Source: Piezodorus guildinii (lineage: Eukaryota; Arthropoda; Insecta; Hemiptera; Pentatomidae). Taken from it: a stretch of DNA of 64,000 bases. Positions 10,673 through 21,980 of this stretch are shown here, piece by piece (position 1 is the stretch's first letter; each line of letters opens with the position of its first letter). The notes under the pieces were generated by a model. That model ran no database searches. It saw only the letters and a list, made by a program, of their open reading frames with translations, and was not told the DNA's origin. Both the position numbers and the translations under genes were made by a program. The stretch covers positions 169,500,366 through 169,564,365 of the forward strand of contig CM041295.1 in assembly GCA_023052935.1 (NCBI GenBank). The letters run 5' to 3'.

Positions 10673-13600
10673 TAGGGCCTTTTCACACATAGACGGCTGC
10701 CGTCCAAACGGTTTATAATCCTAGGCTTATCAGCCTGCCAAACGGATGTTGAGTTAGGGACATAGTTGGAGCTTTCACACATACACGGCTGCCGTTGGGA
10801 CGGTTTATAATCCCCTTTATAGCCGTGTAGCGACCGGATAGAAAAAACAGCCGTGTAGCAGCCGTTTATACGGTCGTTGAGATAGGAACATAGTTGGAGC
10901 TTTCACACATACACGGCTGCCGTTGGGACGGTTTATAATCCCCTTTATAGTCGTGTAGCGACCGGATAGAAAAAACAGCCGTGTAGCAGCCGTTTATACG
11001 GTCGTTGAGATAGGAACATAGTTGGTGCTTTCACACATGCACGGCTGCCGCTGGGACGGTTTATAATCCCCTTTATAGTCGTGTAGCGACCGGATAGAAA
11101 AAACAGCCGTGTAGCAGCCGTTTATACGGTCGTTGAGATAGGAACATAGTTGGTGCTTTCACACATGCACGGCTGCCGTTGGGACGGTTTATAATCCCCT
11201 TTATAGTCGTGTAGCGACCGGATAGAAAAAACAGCCGTGTAGCAGCCGTTTATACGGTCGTTGAGATAGGAACATAGTTGGAGCTTTCACACATGCACGG
11301 CTGCCGTTGGGACGGTTTATAATCCCCTTTATAGTCGTGTAGCGACCGGATAGAAAAAACAGCCGTGTAGCAGCCGTTTATACGGTCCTTGAGATAGGAA
11401 CATAGTTGGTGCTTTCACACATGCACGGCTGCCGTTGGGACGGTTTATAATCCCCTTTATAGTCGTGTAGCGACCGGATAGAAAAAACAGCCGTGTAGCA
11501 GCCGTTTATACGGTCCTTGAGATAGGAACATAGTTGGTGCTTTCACACATGCACGGCTGCCGTTGGGACGGTTTATAATCCCCTTTATAGCCGTGTAGCG
11601 ACCGGATAGAAAAAACAGCCGTGTAGCAGCCGTTTATACGGTCGTTGAGATAGGAACATAGTTGGTGCTTTCACACATGCACGGCTGCCGTTGGGACGGT
11701 TTATAATCCCCTTTATAGTCGTGTAGCGACCGGATAGAAAAAACAGCCGTGTAGCAGCCGTTTATACGGTCCTTGAGATAGGAACATAGTTGGTGCTTTC
11801 ACACATGCACGGCTGCCGTTGGGACGGTTTATAATCCCCTTTATAGTCGTGTAGCGACCGGATAGAAAAAACAGCAGTGTAGCAGCCGTTTATACGGTCG
11901 TTGAGATAGGAACATAGTTGGTGCTTTCACACATGCACGGCTGCCGTTGGGACGGTTTATAATCCCCTTTATAGTCGTGTAGCGACCGGATAGAAAAAAC
12001 AGCAGTGTAGCAGCCGTTTATACGGTCGTTGAGATAGGAACATAGTTGGTGCTTTCACACATGCACGGCTGCCGCTGGGACGGTTTATAATCCCCTTTAT
12101 AGTCGTGTAGCGACCGGATAGAAAAAACAGCAGTGTAGCAGCCGTTTATACGGTCGTTGAGATAGGAACATAGTTGGTGCTTTCACACATGCACGGCTGC
12201 CGCTGGGACGGTTTATAATCCCCTTTATAGTCGTGTAGCGACCGGATAGAAAAAACAGCAGTGTAGCAGCCGTTTATACGGTCGTTGAGATAGGAACATA
12301 GTTGGTGCTTTCACACATGCACGGCTGCCGTTGGGGACGGTTTATAATCCCCTTTATAGTCGTGTAGCGACCGGATAGAAAAAACAGCAGTGTAGCAGCC
12401 GTTTATACGGTCGTTGAGATAGGAACATAGTTGGTGCTTTCACACATGCACGGCTGCCGCTGGGACGGTTTATAATCCCCTTTATAGTCGTGTAGCGACC
12501 GGATAGAAAAAACAGCCGTGTAGCAGCCGTTTATACGGTCGTTGAGATAGGAACATAGTTGGTGCTTTCACACATGCACGGCTGCCGTTGGGACGGTTTA
12601 TAATCCCCTTTATAGCCGTGTAGCGACCGGATAGAAAAAACAGCCGTGTAGCAGCCGTTTATACGGTCGTTGAGATAGGAACATAGTTGGTGCTTTCACA
12701 CATGCACGGCTGCCGTTGGGACGGTTTATAATCCCCTTTATAGTCGTGTAGCGACCGGATAGAAAAAACAGCCGTGTAGCAGCCGTTTATACGGTCCTTG
12801 AGATAGGAACATAGTTGGTGCTTTCACACATGCACGGCTGCCGTTGGGACGGTTTATAATCCCCTTTATAGTCGTGTAGCGACCGGATAGAAAAAACAGC
12901 AGTGTAGCAGCCGTTTATACGGTCGTTGAGATAGGAACATAGTTGGTGCTTTCACACATGCACGGCTGCCGTTGGGACGGTTTATAATCCCCTTTATAGT
13001 CGTGTAGCGACCGGATAGAAAAAACAGCAGTGTAGCAGCCGTTTATACGGTCGTTGAGATAGGAACATAGTTGGTGCTTTCACACATGCACGGCTGCCGC
13101 TGGGACGGTTTATAATCCCCTTTATAGTCGTGTAGCGACCGGATAGAAAAAACAGCAGTGTAGCAGCCGTTTATACGGTCGTTGAGATAGGAACATAGTT
13201 GGTGCTTTCACACATGCACGGCTGCCGCTGGGACGGTTTATAATCCCCTTTATAGTCGTGTAGCGACCGGATAGAAAAAACAGCAGTGTAGCAGCCGTTT
13301 ATACGGTCGTTGAGATAGGAACATAGTTGGTGCTTTCACACATGCACGGCTGCCGTTGGGACGGTTTATAATCCCCTTTATAGTCGTGTAGCGACCGGAT
13401 AGAAAAAACAGCAGTGTAGCAGCCGTTTATACGGTCGTTGAGATAGGAACATAGTTGGTGCTTTCACACATGCACGGCTGCCGCTGGGACGGTTTATAAT
13501 CCCCTTTATAGTCGTGTAGCGACCGGATAGAAAAAACAGCCGTGTAGCAGCCGTTTATACGGTCGTTGAGATAGGAACATAGTTGGTGCTTTCACACATG

Positions 13601-16600
13601 CACGGCTGCCGTTGGGACGGTTTATAATCCCCTTTATAGCCGTGTAGCGACCGGATAGAAAAAACAGCCGTGTAGCAGCCGTTTATACGGTCGTTGAGAT
13701 AGGAACATAGTTGGTGCTTTCACACATGCACGGCTGCCGTTGGGACGGTTTATAATCCCCTTTATAGTCGTGTAGCGACCGGATAGAAAAAACAGCCGTG
13801 TAGCAGCCGTTTATACGGTCCTTGAGATAGGAACATAGTTGGTGCTTTCACACATGCACGGCTGCCGTTGGGACGGTTTATAATCCCCTTTATAGTCGTG
13901 TAGCGACCGGATAGAAAAAACAGCAGTGTAGCAGCCGTTTATACGGTCGTTGAGATAGGAACATAGTTGGTGCTTTCACACATGCACGGCTGCCGTTGGG
14001 ACGGTTTATAATCCCCTTTATAGTCGTGTAGCGACCGGATAGAAAAAACAGCAGTGTAGCAGCCGTTTATACGGTCGTTGAGATAGGAACATAGTTGGTG
14101 CTTTCACACATGCACGGCTGCCGCTGGGACGGTTTATAATCCCCTTTATAGCGTGTAGCGACCGGATAGAAAAAACAGCCGTGTAGCAGCCGTTTATACG
14201 GTCGTTGAGATAGGAACATAGTTGGTGCTTTCACACATGCACGGCTGCCGTTGGGACGGTTTATAATCCCCTTTATAGCCGTGTAGCGACCGGATAGAAA
14301 AAACAGCCGTGTAGCAGCCGTTTATACGGTCGTTGAGATAGGAACATAGTTGGTGCTTTACACATGCACGGCTGCCGTTGGGACGGTTTATAATCCCCTT
14401 TATAGCCGTGTAGCGACCGGATAGAAAAAACAGCCGTGTAGCAGCCGTTTATACGGTCGTTGAGATAGGAACATAGTTGGTGCTTTACACATGCACGGCT
14501 GCCGTTGGGACGGTTTATAATCCCCTTTATAGCCGTGTAGCGACCGGATAGAAAAAACAGCCGTGTAGCAGCCGTTTATACGGTCGTTGAGATAGGAACA
14601 TAGTTGGTGCTTTACACATGCACGGCTGCCGTGGGACGGTTTATAATCCCCTTTATAGCCGTGTAGCGACCGGATAGAAAAAACAGCCGTGTAGCAGCCG
14701 TTTATACGGTCGTTGAGATAGGAACATAGTTGGTGCTTTACACATGCACGGCTGCCGTTGGGACGGTTTATAATCCCCTTTATAGCCGTGTAGCGACCGG
14801 ATAGAAAAAACAGCCGTGTAGCAGCCGTTTATACGGTCGTTGAGATAGGAACATAGTTGGTGCTTTTACACATGCACGGCTGCCGTTGGGACGGTTTATA
14901 ATCCCCTTTATAGCCGTGTAGCGACCGGATAGAAAAAACAGCCGTGTAGCAGCCGTTTATACGGTCGTTGAGATAGGAACATAGTTGGTGCTTTACACAT
15001 GCACGGCTGCCGTTGGGACGGTTTATAATCCCCTTTATAGCCGTGTAGCGACCGGATAGAAAAAACAGCCGTGTAGCAGCCGTTTATACGGTCGTTGAGA
15101 TAGGAACATAGTTGGTGCTTTCACACATGCACGGCTGCCGTTGGGACGGTTTATAATCCCCTTTATAGCCGTGTAGCGACCGGATAGAAAAAACAGCCGT
15201 GTAGCAGCCGTTTTACGGTCGTTGAGATAGGAACATAGTTGGTGCTTTCACACATGCACGGCTGCCGTTGGGACGGTTTATAATCCCCTTTATAGCCGTG
15301 TAGCGACCGGATAGAAAAAACAGCCGTGTAGCAGCCGTTTATACGGTCGTTGAGATAGGAACATAGTTGGTGCTTTCACACATGCACGGCTGCCGTTGGA
15401 CGGTTTATAATCCCCTTTATAGCCGTGTAGCGACCGGATAGAAAAAACAGCCGTGTAGCAGCCGTTTATACGGTCGTTGAGATAGGAACATAGTTGGTGC
15501 TTTTCACACATGCACGGCTGCCGTTGGGACGGTTTATAATCCCCTTTATAGCGTGTAGCGACCGGATAGAAAAAACAGCCGTGTAGCAGCCGTTTATACG
15601 GTCGTTGAGATAGGAACATAGTTGGTGCTTTCACACATGCACGGCTGCCGTTGGGACGGTTTATAATCCCCTTTATAGCCGTGTAGCGACCGGATAGAAA
15701 AAACAGCCGTGTAGCAGCCGTTTATACGGTCGTTGAGATAGGAACATAGTTGGTGCTTTTCACACATGCACGGCTGCCGTTGGGACGGTTTATAATCCCC
15801 TTTATAGCCGTGTAGCGACCGGATAGAAAAAACAGCCGTGTAGCAGCCGTTTATACGGTCGTTGAGATAGGAACATAGTTGGTGCTTTCACACATGCACG
15901 GCTGCCGTTGGGACGGTTTATAATCCCCTTTATAGCCGTGTAGCGACCGGATAGAAAAAACAGCCGTGTAGCAGCCGTTTATACGGTCGTTGAGATAGGA
16001 ACATAGTTGGTGCTTTCACACATGCACGGCTGCCGTTGGGACGGTTTATAATCCCCTTTATAGCCGTGTAGCGACCGGATAGAAAAAACAGCCGTGTAGC
16101 AGCCGTTTATACGGTCGTTGAGATAGGAACATAGTTGGTGCTTTCACACATGCACGGCTGCCGTTGGGACGGTTTATAATCCCCTTTATAGTCGTGTAGC
16201 GACCGGATAGAAAAAACAGCCGTGTAGCAGCCGTTTATACGGTCGTTGAGATAGGAACATAGTTGGTGCTTTTACACATGCACGGCTGCCGCTGGGACGG
16301 TTTATAATCCCCTTTATAGCCGTGTAGCGACCGGATAGAAAAAAACAGCCGTGTAGCAGCCGTTTATACGGTCGTTGAGATAGGAACATAGTTGGTGCTT
16401 TTACACATGCACGGCTGCCGCTGGGACGGTTTATAATCCCCTTTATAGCCGTGTAGCGACCGGATAGAAAAAACAGCCGTGTAGCAGCCGTTTATACGGT
16501 CCTTGAGATAGGAACATAGTTGGTGCTTTTACACATGCACGGCTGCCGTTGGGACGGTTTATAATCCCCTTTATAGCCGTGTAGCGACCGGATAGAAGAA

Positions 16601-18290
16601 ACAGCCGTGTAGCAGCCGTTTATACGGTCGTTGAGATAGGAACATAGTTGGTGCTTTCACACATGCACGGCTGCCGTTGGGACGGTTTATAATCCCCTTT
16701 ATAGTCGTGTAGCGACCGGATAGAAGAAACAGCCGTGTAGCAGCCGTTTATACGGTCGTTGAGATAGGAACATAGTTGGTGCTTTCACACATGCACGGCT
16801 GCCGCTGGGACGGTTTATAATCCCCTTTATAGCCGTGTAGCGACCGGATAGAAGAAACAGCCGTGTAGCAGCCGTTTATACGGTCGTTGAGACAGGAACA
16901 TAGTTGGTGCTTTCACACATGCACGGCTGCCGCTGGGACGGTTTATAATCCCCTTTATAGCCGTGTAGCGACCGGATAGAAAAAACAGCAGTGTAGCAGC
17001 CGTTTATACGGTCGTTGAGATAGGAACATAGTTGGTGCTTTCACACATGCACGGCTGCCGTTGGGACGGTTTATAATCCCTTTATAGCCGTGTAGCGACC
17101 GGATAGAAGAAACAGCCGTGTAGCAGCCGTTTATACGGTCGTTGAGATAGGAACATAGTTGGTGCTTTCACACATGCACGGCTGCCGTTGGGACGGTTTA
17201 TAATCCCCTTTATAGTCGTGTAGCGACCGGATAGAAAAAACAGCCGTGTAGCAGCCGTTTATACGGTCGTTGAGATAGGAACATAGTTGGTGCTTTTACA
17301 CATGCACGGCTGCCGCTGGGACGGTTTATAATCCCCTTTATAGCCGTGTAGCGACCGGATAGAAAAAACAGCCGTGTAGCAGCCGTTTATACGGTCGTTG
17401 AGATAGGAACATAGTTGGTGCTTTTACACATGCACGGCTGCCGCTGGGACGGTTTATAATCCCCTTTATAGTCGTGTAGCGACCGGATAGAAAAAACAGC
17501 CGTGTAGCAGCCGTTTATACGGTCGTTGAGATAGGAACATAGTTGGTGCTTTCACACATGCACGGCTGCCGCTGGGACGGTTTATAATCCCCTTTATAGT
17601 CGTGTAGCGACCGGATAGAAAAAACAGCCGTGTAGCAGCCGTTTATACGGTCGTTGAGATAGGAACATAGTTGGTGCTTTCACACATGCACGGCTGCCGC
17701 TGGGACGGTTTATAATCCCCTTTATAGCCGTGTAGCGACCGGATAGAAAAAACAGCCGTGTAGCAGCCGTTTATACGGTCGTTGAGATAGGAACATAGTT
17801 GGTGCTTTTACACATGCACGGCTGCCGCTGGGACGGTTTATAATCCCCTTTATAGCCGTGTAGCGACCGGATAGAAAAAACAGCCGTGTAGCAGCCGTTT
17901 ATACGGTCGTTGAGATAGGAACATAGTTGGTGCTTTCACACATGCACGGCTGCCGTTGGGACGGTTTATAATCCCCTTTATAGTCGTGTAGCGACCGGAT
18001 AGAAAAAACAGCCGTGTAGCAGCCGTTTATACGGTCCTTGAGATAGGAACATAGTTGGTGCTTTTACACATGCACGGCTGCCGTTGGGACGGTTTATAAT
18101 CCCCTTTATAGCCGTGTAGCGACCGGATAGAAAAAACAGCCGTGTAGCAGCCGTTTATACGGTCGTTGAGATAGGAACACAGTTGGTGCTTTCACACATG
18201 CACGGCTGCCGTAAAAAGGCTTATCTGCCGTGAAGCTGCCGTGTAGCAGCCGTGCTATTACCCTTGAAACCACACGGCGCCGTGTAATTT
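10673..18290. repeat. Satellite array, ~58 monomers of 128 bp
   Basis: A landmark (GATAGAAAAAACAG) recurs at 10837, 10965 and 11093, giving a period of exactly 128 bp, and continues to 18126 with only small indels. Edge units are diverged: the left edge (about 10673-10760) reads GGGCCTTTTCACACATAGAC and the right edge (about 18210-18290) breaks down into GCCGTG-rich sequence with the palindrome ACACGGCGCCGTGT near 18266. Each monomer holds the palindrome ACGGCTGCCGT, a CGACCG/CGGTCG dyad and internal copies of AGCCGTGTAGC. Monomers differ at a few diagnostic sites (TTGGG/CTGGG, AGTCGTG/AGCCGTG, CAGCCG/CAGCAG, GTCGTTG/GTCCTTG). The frames at 15290-15634 and 16186-16389 on the minus strand are by-products of the repeat. 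Confidence 0.97.
11544..14120. repeat. Higher-order repeat: 8 monomers, 1,024 bp, about 2.5 copies
   Basis: Within the satellite the order of diagnostic variants repeats every eight monomers. Unit 1 has AGCCGTG; unit 2 has GTCCTTG; units 3-7 carry CAGCAG, with TTGGG, TTGGG, CTGGG, CTGGG, TTGGG; unit 8 has CTGGG with CAGCCG. The series starts at about 11544, again at about 12569 and again at about 13593. The marker TATAGCCGTG falls near 11586, 12611 and 13635, spacings of 1,025 and 1,024. The third copy is interrupted at its fifth unit (about 14121). Confidence 0.88.
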
Positions 18291-18964
18291 ATTTTGAATA
18301 ATAATTAAATTTTGTTTCAGAACAGACCAACTAATATCATTGTACTATCATAAATTAATTAATTACGTAAATCAATGTTGATTAATTTAGTGAAACTTTT
18401 TTCTAGTATTTACAACTATGATTTAAATAATTATTTCGTCACAAATCTATAGCTACAAAGTATTATGTAATTAATGACTTGCTGAAATCGTAGCTTTTAA
18501 TTTAAAATTGTTTTAACTAGTTAATGTAATTATGATCATAATATCAGGCAATCATCATTGTTAAATTGCTTTCCAACTTTATATGTTCACTCTTATGTAT
18601 TATAATCTAAGAAGTATTTTTTATTAAATTAAAATATTAATTAGATGCATAACAAATAAAAGAAGTATAGATGAAAACCAACTAAAAGAAACATTTACAT
18701 AAAAGAAAATTCTATACATGAATTAATTAATATCCGCAATACTATTTATATTTAATAACTATAAAACTTAGTTATTTATTATTTGGTAAATTCAGTGAAG
18801 TAATCTTTTACTTATGATTTCAAATTTGTTATCCCTTTTTATAAATAATTCAAATATGTTGAGAAATCATATTCATTTAATTGCTGAAAACTGTGGGATT
18901 GGTTTTCAACGCGGGGAAATATTCCTTCTCTAGTTAATAACAAATTGTTTCATAGTTTATATTT
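18291..18964. other. AT-rich DNA after the satellite, no recognised feature
   Basis: No ORF above noise and no repeat shared with the rest of the window that I could see. Short TTAATTAATTAA-like motifs recur. Confidence 0.5.
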
Positions 18965-19900
18965 ATCCATTTTTGTTTATTATTTTCAATAATGAAACTT
19001 TGTAATCGACCAAAAAATAAAATATAAAATAACCCCAACTCAAAATTTGTTTCAAGATGCGTAGAATCCGAATAACGAAAAAAAAAAAATCTGTTTGTCC
19101 GCCGTCCACTGAACGTCCACTTCCGCGGCATTTCTCCCAAACTACTGGACCATTTTTTTTTTAATTCACCAGAAAAATACTAGTCCATTCAACGATGATC
19201 CTAACACTTAGACCTTGATATAAGCTGGTTAGTTTTAAAATGACGGCCGATTAAATGTGATTTTATTTAATAACTCAGTTATTTTTGAAGAGAGAAAAAA
19301 AATTATTATTGTTTTTTAACCAAAAAAAAACAAAAACAAAATAACGCAAATAATTATATAAAAGAGAAAAAAGAAAAGAAAAAAAAATGGGAAATTTTTC
19401 ACATAATTACGCTTATAACTCAGTTATTTTTGAAGATAGAGAAAAATGCAAAAGAAATTCGAGATCAAGATAACGCGACGAACACAGTGTAAAAAAAAAA
19501 AAAAAAAAAATTAAAAAATCGTCTTTTTTAGAAATAGTAACGCAGTCCTGTTTAAATGCTTTTGGTTTATTATTTTCAATATTGAACGTTTGTAATCGAC
19601 CAAAAAACATAAATAATAATAATAACCCCTCCTCAAAATTTCAGAGCTTACGTTTCAAAATGCGTAAAAACCGAATAACGAATAAAAAAAATCCGTTTCT
19701 CCTAATAAATAAATACCATTTTGGACCAAATGAAAAAAGAATCATTTAATATTGGTTAACAACTAGCTTAGATATTGCGCTTTGAAATAAGTGGTAGTGT
19801 TATATATGATACTTTTAATTAGTGCTTTTCATATTTTACTTAATTGCCTATCAACAGCCTTATAAACAGTTAAACCCTAATATTGTTATTTGGAAATAAT
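18965..19900 (+). repeat. Dispersed repeat family D, two adjacent copies
   Basis: Two diverged copies lie head to tail. The first, from about 18965, contains TTTGTAATCGACCAAAAAAT, CAAGATGCGTAGAATCCG and GTCCGCCGTCC. The second, from about 19560, contains the same ATCGACCAAAAAA and GCTTACGTTTCAAAATGCGT blocks and extends to the motif TTAATTGCCTATCAACAG near 19845. Between and within them the motif AACTCAGTTATTTTTGAAGA occurs twice (about 19272 and 19417). The same blocks appear at 42245-42730 and 60340-60625. There is no coding capacity and the class is unknown. Confidence 0.65.
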
Positions 19901-20234
19901 AAACCATTGTGTAATAATTTGCAGGGTTTTTTTTTTATCACTAAGAGTAAGAAAAAGATAATTAATACTCAAAATATACAGAATTAAAGGTATGAAGAGG
20001 TCCTTTAGGTGAGCAAATATGAAACAACCTTGAATACCTGACTGCAGTTTCTTTTATTTCGCTTTTTTTTTAGAGCTACTCTATCAAAGCAATCGTAATT
20101 GAAGACTATTATATTAAATTATAAAGATTGTTATATTTTAAAGTTAGTATAATTATAAATTATAATTATGGAAATTGATACAGAGTATAATAAGCCCCAT
20201 ACTCCATTATCTCTGAATTAATCAAGGGTGTACC
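19901..20234. other. No recognised feature
   Basis: AT-rich DNA between a family D repeat and an RTE fragment. Confidence 0.4.
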
Positions 20235-20815
20235 CAATATAAGAAATTCAAGTATTTAGGTTCAATGATAACAAGAAAAAATGAAACCCAGGAAGAAATA
20301 AAGTCCCGATTAAAGGTGGGAAATGCGTGTTATTATTCAGTTGCTAAGTTACTTAGCACACGGCTTCTATCTAAAAACATAAAGGTTAGAATTTATAAAA
20401 CTATTATTCTTCCAACGGTTCTTTACGGATGTGAAACGTGGCCGATTACTTTGAGGGATGAAGAGAGATGAGAGCACTGGGGAGTTTAGAAGGTTGCACA
20501 ACGCGGAATTGAATTGTATCCTGTGAATATAATTGAGTTGATAGCGTCGCGGAGACTCAAATGGGCGAGTAAAATTGTTAAGCTCGGTGAGGAACGGATT
20601 CCGAGAAAGTTGGTATTCGCTGATCCGACTGGTAGGCGCCCGAAAGGTAGGCCGAAGCGGCGATGGGATAATTGCGTTAAAGCTGATCTCGGGGGCTTGG
20701 GCTTGACCGGCGAACATTGGACGAGTCTGTGCAGGCGAAGTTTGGTGGTATCGGCATCGAACCTTCGTGTTCGGTAAGCCTATTATTATTATTATTCTTA
20801 TTCTTATTATACAAG
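20235..20815 (+). pseudogene. RTE-clade LINE, reverse transcriptase C-terminus
   Basis: The first frame reads FKYLGSMITRKNETQEEIKS and continues through SKNIKVRIYKTIILPTVLYG and CETW to a stop near 20470. This is the thumb and C-terminal region of RTE-type ORF2. After a frameshift or small deletion the second frame carries SRRLKWASKIVKLGEERIPR and the GRRPKGRPKRRW basic tail, ending near 20777. It closes with a (TTA)n/(TTC)n tail at about 20777-20815, usual for RTE elements. The endonuclease and palm domains are absent, so this is a 5'-truncated dead copy. Confidence 0.82.
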
Positions 20816-21087
20816 TGAAAATCAAACAATGTTAAATTATACAAAGAAATCATATCATTACTTTAAATAGTTTGCGACTTTTTTGATTATAAGATATCCT
20901 AATTAATTAATAATACTTAACTTATAACAAGTTTTCTGATCCCTTATAGACATTTTTCTGGTATTCCATCTGTAAATTAATAAATGTGATGTTCAGTTGT
21001 TTGAACACGTTCTCATTGTTTTCAAAAGAATCCACTTTTTAAAACATGATTCATATGCTATTTGGTTTGTCAAATGACTTCGAAAAA
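20816..21087. other. No recognised feature
   Basis: AT-rich DNA; nothing coding seen. Confidence 0.4.
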
Positions 21088-21175
21088 AACCTGGATAGGC
21101 AAATTTTAGGACTCCCACTGTAGCATCGTCCGATTAGCCATAGTATCATAAAATGACGTTAAATAAATAAACAAA
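21088..21175 (+). mobile_element. tRNA-derived SINE, 3' end only
   Basis: CCTGGATAGGCAAATTTTAG, CACTGTAGCATCGTCCGATT and the tail GACGTTAAATAAATAAACAA match the 3' part of the longer copies at 21690-21963 (minus) and 53300-53585 (plus). The tRNA-like head is missing. Confidence 0.75.
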
Positions 21176-21689
21176 CAAACTTCGAAAAATATAAAATAGT
21201 ACATATGGAGGATATTTTAGGATATATAATTATCCTATATATTCTATCTAATTATATAATTATTAATCTTGTTAAAAGAAAGTGAACCATTTAATTAATT
21301 TTAAGCTAAAGAAATAAGATATTTATTCTCAAAACGTAGTGAAAAGAGCATTTTTAAAAAGGATAATATTAATTTTCCACCAATACATTTCGCATTCTTC
21401 TCCTCTCAGTGATCTTCATTCATATAAATCACTCCGTCTCTTCTCCTGATATTTTTTATTAAAACTCAATTAACTCGAACGGTTATGTACTTTCAACTTA
21501 AAAAGATAAAAATGGCGACGCAAAAAGTGGAAAATTTTAATTGAAAACAAACACAGACGTTTTATAGAGGAAAGTCAAGAGAAAAACAGTTCGTCGGAGA
21601 TACTCAATTCCCAGATTTGTTTTTCATCTAAATAATTTACAATATAACATGCAATACTATGAATAGGTAATAATAATTGTTTGTTTATT
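21176..21689. other. AT-rich DNA without recognised features
   Basis: No ORF, tandem repeat or RNA gene seen between the two SINE copies. Confidence 0.4.
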
Positions 21690-21963
21690 TATTTAACGTC
21701 CCTTAATGCTGCTGAGGCTAATCGGACGATGCTACAGTGGGAGTCCTAAATTTTGCCTATCCAGGTTTTATTAGGATAGGGATCTTTAAGCAGTAGCTGA
21801 CATCGCACAGGCTCGGGACCAGCTGTGCCCTCGGGACCCTCCGAAGGATGGCACAACTAAGGATTTTTTACTCCCATTAAAAATCCTAGGACCACCATCG
21901 GGTTTGAACCCTTGACTTTTGGCATAGGAGGCTGTAATGCTATCCACCCTGCTACCGGTGATC
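21690..21963 (-). mobile_element. tRNA-derived SINE, near complete
   Basis: On the minus strand the head reads GGTAGCAGGGTGGATAGC, a fair RNA polymerase III A box (plus 21941-21954), and then AAGGGTTCAAACCCGATGG, a good B box (plus 21901-21911). The spacing is tRNA-like. A body of about 190 bp follows, ending in the GATCCCTATCCT, CATCGTCCGATT and GACGTTAAATAAATAAACAA blocks shared with the copies at 21088 and 53300. The tail is an A-rich short repeat. Confidence 0.78.
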
Positions 21964-21980
21964 CCTAATATTTTTTTTTT

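Noticed and set aside
15290..16389. Minus-strand ORFs within the satellite (114 and 67 codons)
   Set aside because: They are translations of the 128 bp satellite unit and change frame between monomers.
10673..18290. CRISPR array
   Set aside because: There are no unique spacers between short direct repeats; whole 128 bp monomers are repeated, and the surrounding DNA is eukaryotic.
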